A stretch of DNA of 7,636 bases. It comes from an uncultured Collinsella sp. Its GTDB lineage: Bacteria > Actinomycetota > Coriobacteriia > Coriobacteriales > Coriobacteriaceae. Of this stretch, positions 5,807 to 7,636 are shown in pieces. The stretch spans positions 1-7,636 of the forward strand of contig USLO01000082.1 in assembly GCA_900555515.1 (NCBI GenBank), written 5' to 3'. The first letter of the stretch is position 1. Every line of letters starts with the position of its first letter. Below the pieces are notes generated by a model that did not search any database, was not told the origin of the DNA, and saw nothing but the letters and a program-made list of their open reading frames with translations. Position numbers and translations under genes: made by a program.

Positions 5807-6924
5807 TTCAGTGCCTTCCTGATATCGAACAGCATGACCTCGATGGCCAGCTGGGGAGTAACGTTTCTGGCGATGTTGCGCTCGGCGGTCGCGACTGCCT
5901 CGAGCGCCCGTGTGGCACCCGCAACATTCGTCGCGGCGGCAAGCCGCCCGATCGTGTCGCGCACGTCCTCGTTCACCACGTCGGCTGCCTCGTCCTGAAG
6001 CGTCAGCAGCACGTCGCGCATGAGCGTCCGCGCGCTCGCCAGCGCTTCCATGATACCCGAACGCTCGCGCGCGTTGAGTTCGCGCTTGTTGCGGTCCTCA
6101 AGCTGCTTCAATGCTCCACGCGACAGGTAGTCGGCGTTTTGCTCGAGCACCTTTTCCTGCGTGGACTTGACCTCGGCGAGCGGCGCCTTAACGGCGACGA
6201 TGAGCGACTTGGCGCGGCTGAGCACGTCGGCCTCGTCGGCGGCGATGAGCGAATCGATGGCGCGAACCATCTGACGGCGGGCGTCCTGGCGCTCGGCGCT
6301 CTTGAGGAACTCGATGCCACGCGCGGGGCTTCCCGCTACTGCGACGGCCATGCGGCAACGCGCAGGGTCCTGACCGGTGGCGCGGCTCACGGCCTGCGCG
6401 GCGACGGCGGGCGACACCAGCCGAAACGGCACGCACTGGCAGCGGCTCACGATGGTGGGCAGCATCACGTCTGCCGAGGTGCCCAACAAGATGAACATAA
6501 CGCCCTCGGGCGGCTCCTCGAGTGTTTTGAGCAGTGCGTTGGCGGTGTTGGCGCGCAGCTGCTCGGCACGGTCGATGATGTAGACCTTGGCCTTGGCACG
6601 GATGGGCGCCAGAAGCACATCGTCGAGCAGCTCGCGGGTCTGGGCAATGAGGTAGCCCGTGGCGCTCTCGGGCGTGTAATAGTGCACGTCGGGATGCGTG
6701 TGCCGCGCAACGCGCACGCAGCTGTCGCATGCGCCGCAGCCGTCCTGCTCGCACAGGAAGGCCTGGGCGAGCGCCCATGCGGCATCGAGCTTGCCGGCGC
6801 CGGGAGCGCCCAAAAACAGGTAGGCGTGCGATGCGCGGCCGCTGGCGACGGCGTTGGTCAAAAAGTCGCGCACGCGCTCTTGGGTGTCGAGCTTGGCCAG
6901 CAGGCTTGCCTGAGCGGGGGCCAT
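5797..6924 (-). CDS. holB: DNA polymerase III subunit delta' (clamp loader)
   Basis: Encodes 375 residues from the ATG at 6924. The start is set by AGGAGG 9 nt upstream; an upstream in-frame TTG at 6945 would add 7 residues and overlap tmk. Delta' is part of the clamp loader that opens the sliding clamp at replication forks. The AAA+ features are a Walker A-like loop GAPGAGK (39-45), a zinc finger with C58, C63, C66 and C69, a Walker B-like strand VYIIDRAEQL (114-123), and the clamp-loader SRC motif (160-162). The Walker A Lys is followed by Leu, not Thr or Ser, and Walker B lacks the usual second acid. Weak or absent ATP turnover is expected, as in delta' proteins that act as stators. The C-terminal third is helical and fits the collar domain. 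It starts 1 nt after the tmk stop and overlaps ricT by 10 nt. Confidence 0.93.
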   Translation of the reverse strand: MAPAQASLLAKLDTQERVRDFLTNAVASGRASHAYLFLGAPGAGKLDAAWALAQAFLCEQDGCGACDSCVRVARHTHPDVHYYTPESATGYLIAQTRELLDDVLLAPIRAKAKVYIIDRAEQLRANTANALLKTLEEPPEGVMFILLGTSADVMLPTIVSRCQCVPFRLVSPAVAAQAVSRATGQDPARCRMAVAVAGSPARGIEFLKSAERQDARRQMVRAIDSLIAADEADVLSRAKSLIVAVKAPLAEVKSTQEKVLEQNADYLSRGALKQLEDRNKRELNARERSGIMEALASARTLMRDVLLTLQDEAADVVNEDVRDTIGRLAAATNVAGATRALEAVATAERNIARNVTPQLAIEVMLFDIRKALKCR

Positions 6925-6925
6925 G

Positions 6926-7609
6926 TTACTCGGCCTCCTGGGCAAGCGCGGCGGTGACGGCGTCCTGGGAAATGTCGAGGCCGTAGACGCGAACCTGCTC
7001 GACCGTCCGCGCGAAGACGTCCTCGATGGACGCGGTCGCGTCGATGAGCTTTACGCGGTTTGGTTCCTCGGCGGCGATGGCGCAAAATCCCTGGTAGACA
7101 CGCTCTTGGAAGGCCATGCCCTTAGCCTCCATGCGATCTGCCGCACCGCGGTCGGCCATGCGCAGCGCCGCCTGCTCGGGCGTGATGTGATAGACGAGTG
7201 TGAGCGCCGGGTGCGTACCCGCGACGGCCAGGTTGTTGGCGTCGCGCACTATCTGGCGATCGAGGCCATCGGCAAACGCCTGGTAGCAGGTCGTGGAATC
7301 GTAGAAGCGGTCGCACAGGACAACCTTGCCGGCAGCAAGGGCGGGCGCGATGACCTCGTGCACCAGCTGGGCACGGGCGGCCTCATACAGCAGCAGCTCG
7401 CAAGTGTCGCCCATCGCCGTATTGGCGGGGTCGAGCAGCAGAGCACGGATCTTTTCGCTGATGGCGGTACCGCCCGGCTCGCGCAGGCTCACAACCTGGT
7501 AGCCAGCGAGTTCGAGCGCGCGGGCAAGCAGGCGCGCCTGCGTGGACTTGCCGGCGCCATCGACGCCCTCGAGCGTGATAAAGCTATGTTGAGCGGGCTC
7601 AAAAGCCAT
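6926..7609 (-). CDS. tmk: Thymidylate (dTMP) kinase
   Basis: Encodes 227 residues, slightly above the usual 205-215. It phosphorylates dTMP to dTDP with ATP in the cytoplasm, a step needed for dTTP supply. It has a P-loop GVDGAGKST (15-23), the nucleotide-binding REPGGT (43-48), and the DRF-containing motif CDRFYDSTTCYQ (99-110), close to the family's DRYxxSxxAYQ. The lid segment (150-161) contains Arg150, Arg154 and Arg159. With Ala rather than Arg in the P-loop and arginines in the lid, it fits the bacterial type II class. The ATG at 7609 has AGGAAGGGG 8 nt upstream. It is the first gene of the unit visible here. Its promoter must lie beyond the right edge or in the 27 nt shown, where none is seen. 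Confidence 0.95.
   Translation of the reverse strand: MAFEPAQHSFITLEGVDGAGKSTQARLLARALELAGYQVVSLREPGGTAISEKIRALLLDPANTAMGDTCELLLYEAARAQLVHEVIAPALAAGKVVLCDRFYDSTTCYQAFADGLDRQIVRDANNLAVAGTHPALTLVYHITPEQAALRMADRGAADRMEAKGMAFQERVYQGFCAIAAEEPNRVKLIDATASIEDVFARTVEQVRVYGLDISQDAVTAALAQEAE
6934..6939 (-). promoter_or_regulatory. Ribosome site deciding the holB start
   Basis: A perfect AGGAGG on the minus strand lies 9 nt before the ATG at 6924, inside the end of tmk. The in-frame TTG at 6945 lies upstream of this site and so cannot use it. This fixes the ATG start and suggests coupling of holB translation to tmk. Confidence 0.85.
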
Positions 7610-7617
7610 GGGCGCAG

Positions 7618-7626
7618 CCCCTTCCT
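7618..7626 (-). promoter_or_regulatory. Ribosome site of tmk
   Basis: AGGAAGGGG on the minus strand lies 8 nt before the tmk ATG. The 10 nt beyond it to the window edge show nothing further. Confidence 0.7.
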
Positions 7627-7636
7627 ACAAGGCGCG

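Noticed and set aside
6139..6957. 272-codon open frame on the plus strand opposite holB
   Set aside because: It is antisense to holB, whose motifs and ribosome site are clear, and no recognisable domain is seen.

Overview
The window looks like a chromosomal segment of a Gram-positive, fairly GC-rich actinobacterium. The gene order and protein character best fit the gut lineage Coriobacteriia, probably Collinsella or a close relative. This rests on protein and gene-order recognition, not on a database search. All supported genes lie on the minus strand, so transcription runs from the right end to the left. No tRNA, rRNA, CRISPR array, transposase or phage gene was seen.

Reading in the direction of transcription, 7609 to 4106 is a tightly packed housekeeping unit: tmk (thymidylate kinase), holB (DNA polymerase III delta' clamp-loader subunit) and ricT/yaaT (PSP1-domain protein). 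Gaps or overlaps are 10 nt or less and each gene has its own clear Shine-Dalgarno. This is the cluster known from Firmicutes (tmk, holB, yaaT). It joins dTTP supply and replication to a multifunctional RNA-maturation/signalling protein. Here RicT carries a very long arginine- and glycine-rich tail and a second cysteine cluster beyond the PSP1 core.

A 102-nt gap (4004-4105) with two hairpins separates ricT from comF, a zinc-finger phosphoribosyltransferase-like competence protein. The 12-bp hairpin just before comF buries the comF Shine-Dalgarno. The next gene (2076-3185), 11 nt downstream of comF, encodes an unfamiliar cysteine-rich protein. Its C-terminal part resembles the DUF559/Vsr-like endonuclease fold, with an Asn where an acidic residue is normally expected.

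From 2075 to 1344 there is no convincing gene. This stretch holds an AT-rich 217-bp element with long inverted-repeat ends (1825-2041), then a promoter with a perfect TATAAT (1675-1680), then a leader of about 325 nt. The leader is stop-free in the downstream frame but does not look like good coding sequence. The last gene (318-1343) is a solute-binding lipoprotein of the SBP_bac_3 type with no transporter partners in the window. It ends at a strong intrinsic terminator (218-251). Positions 1-217 hold no gene I can support.

The points most worth a second look are the inverted-repeat element, the sequestered comF ribosome site, the modified RicT, the nuclease-like orphan protein, and the long leader before the lipoprotein. 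I do not see a complete, previously undescribed multi-gene system here.
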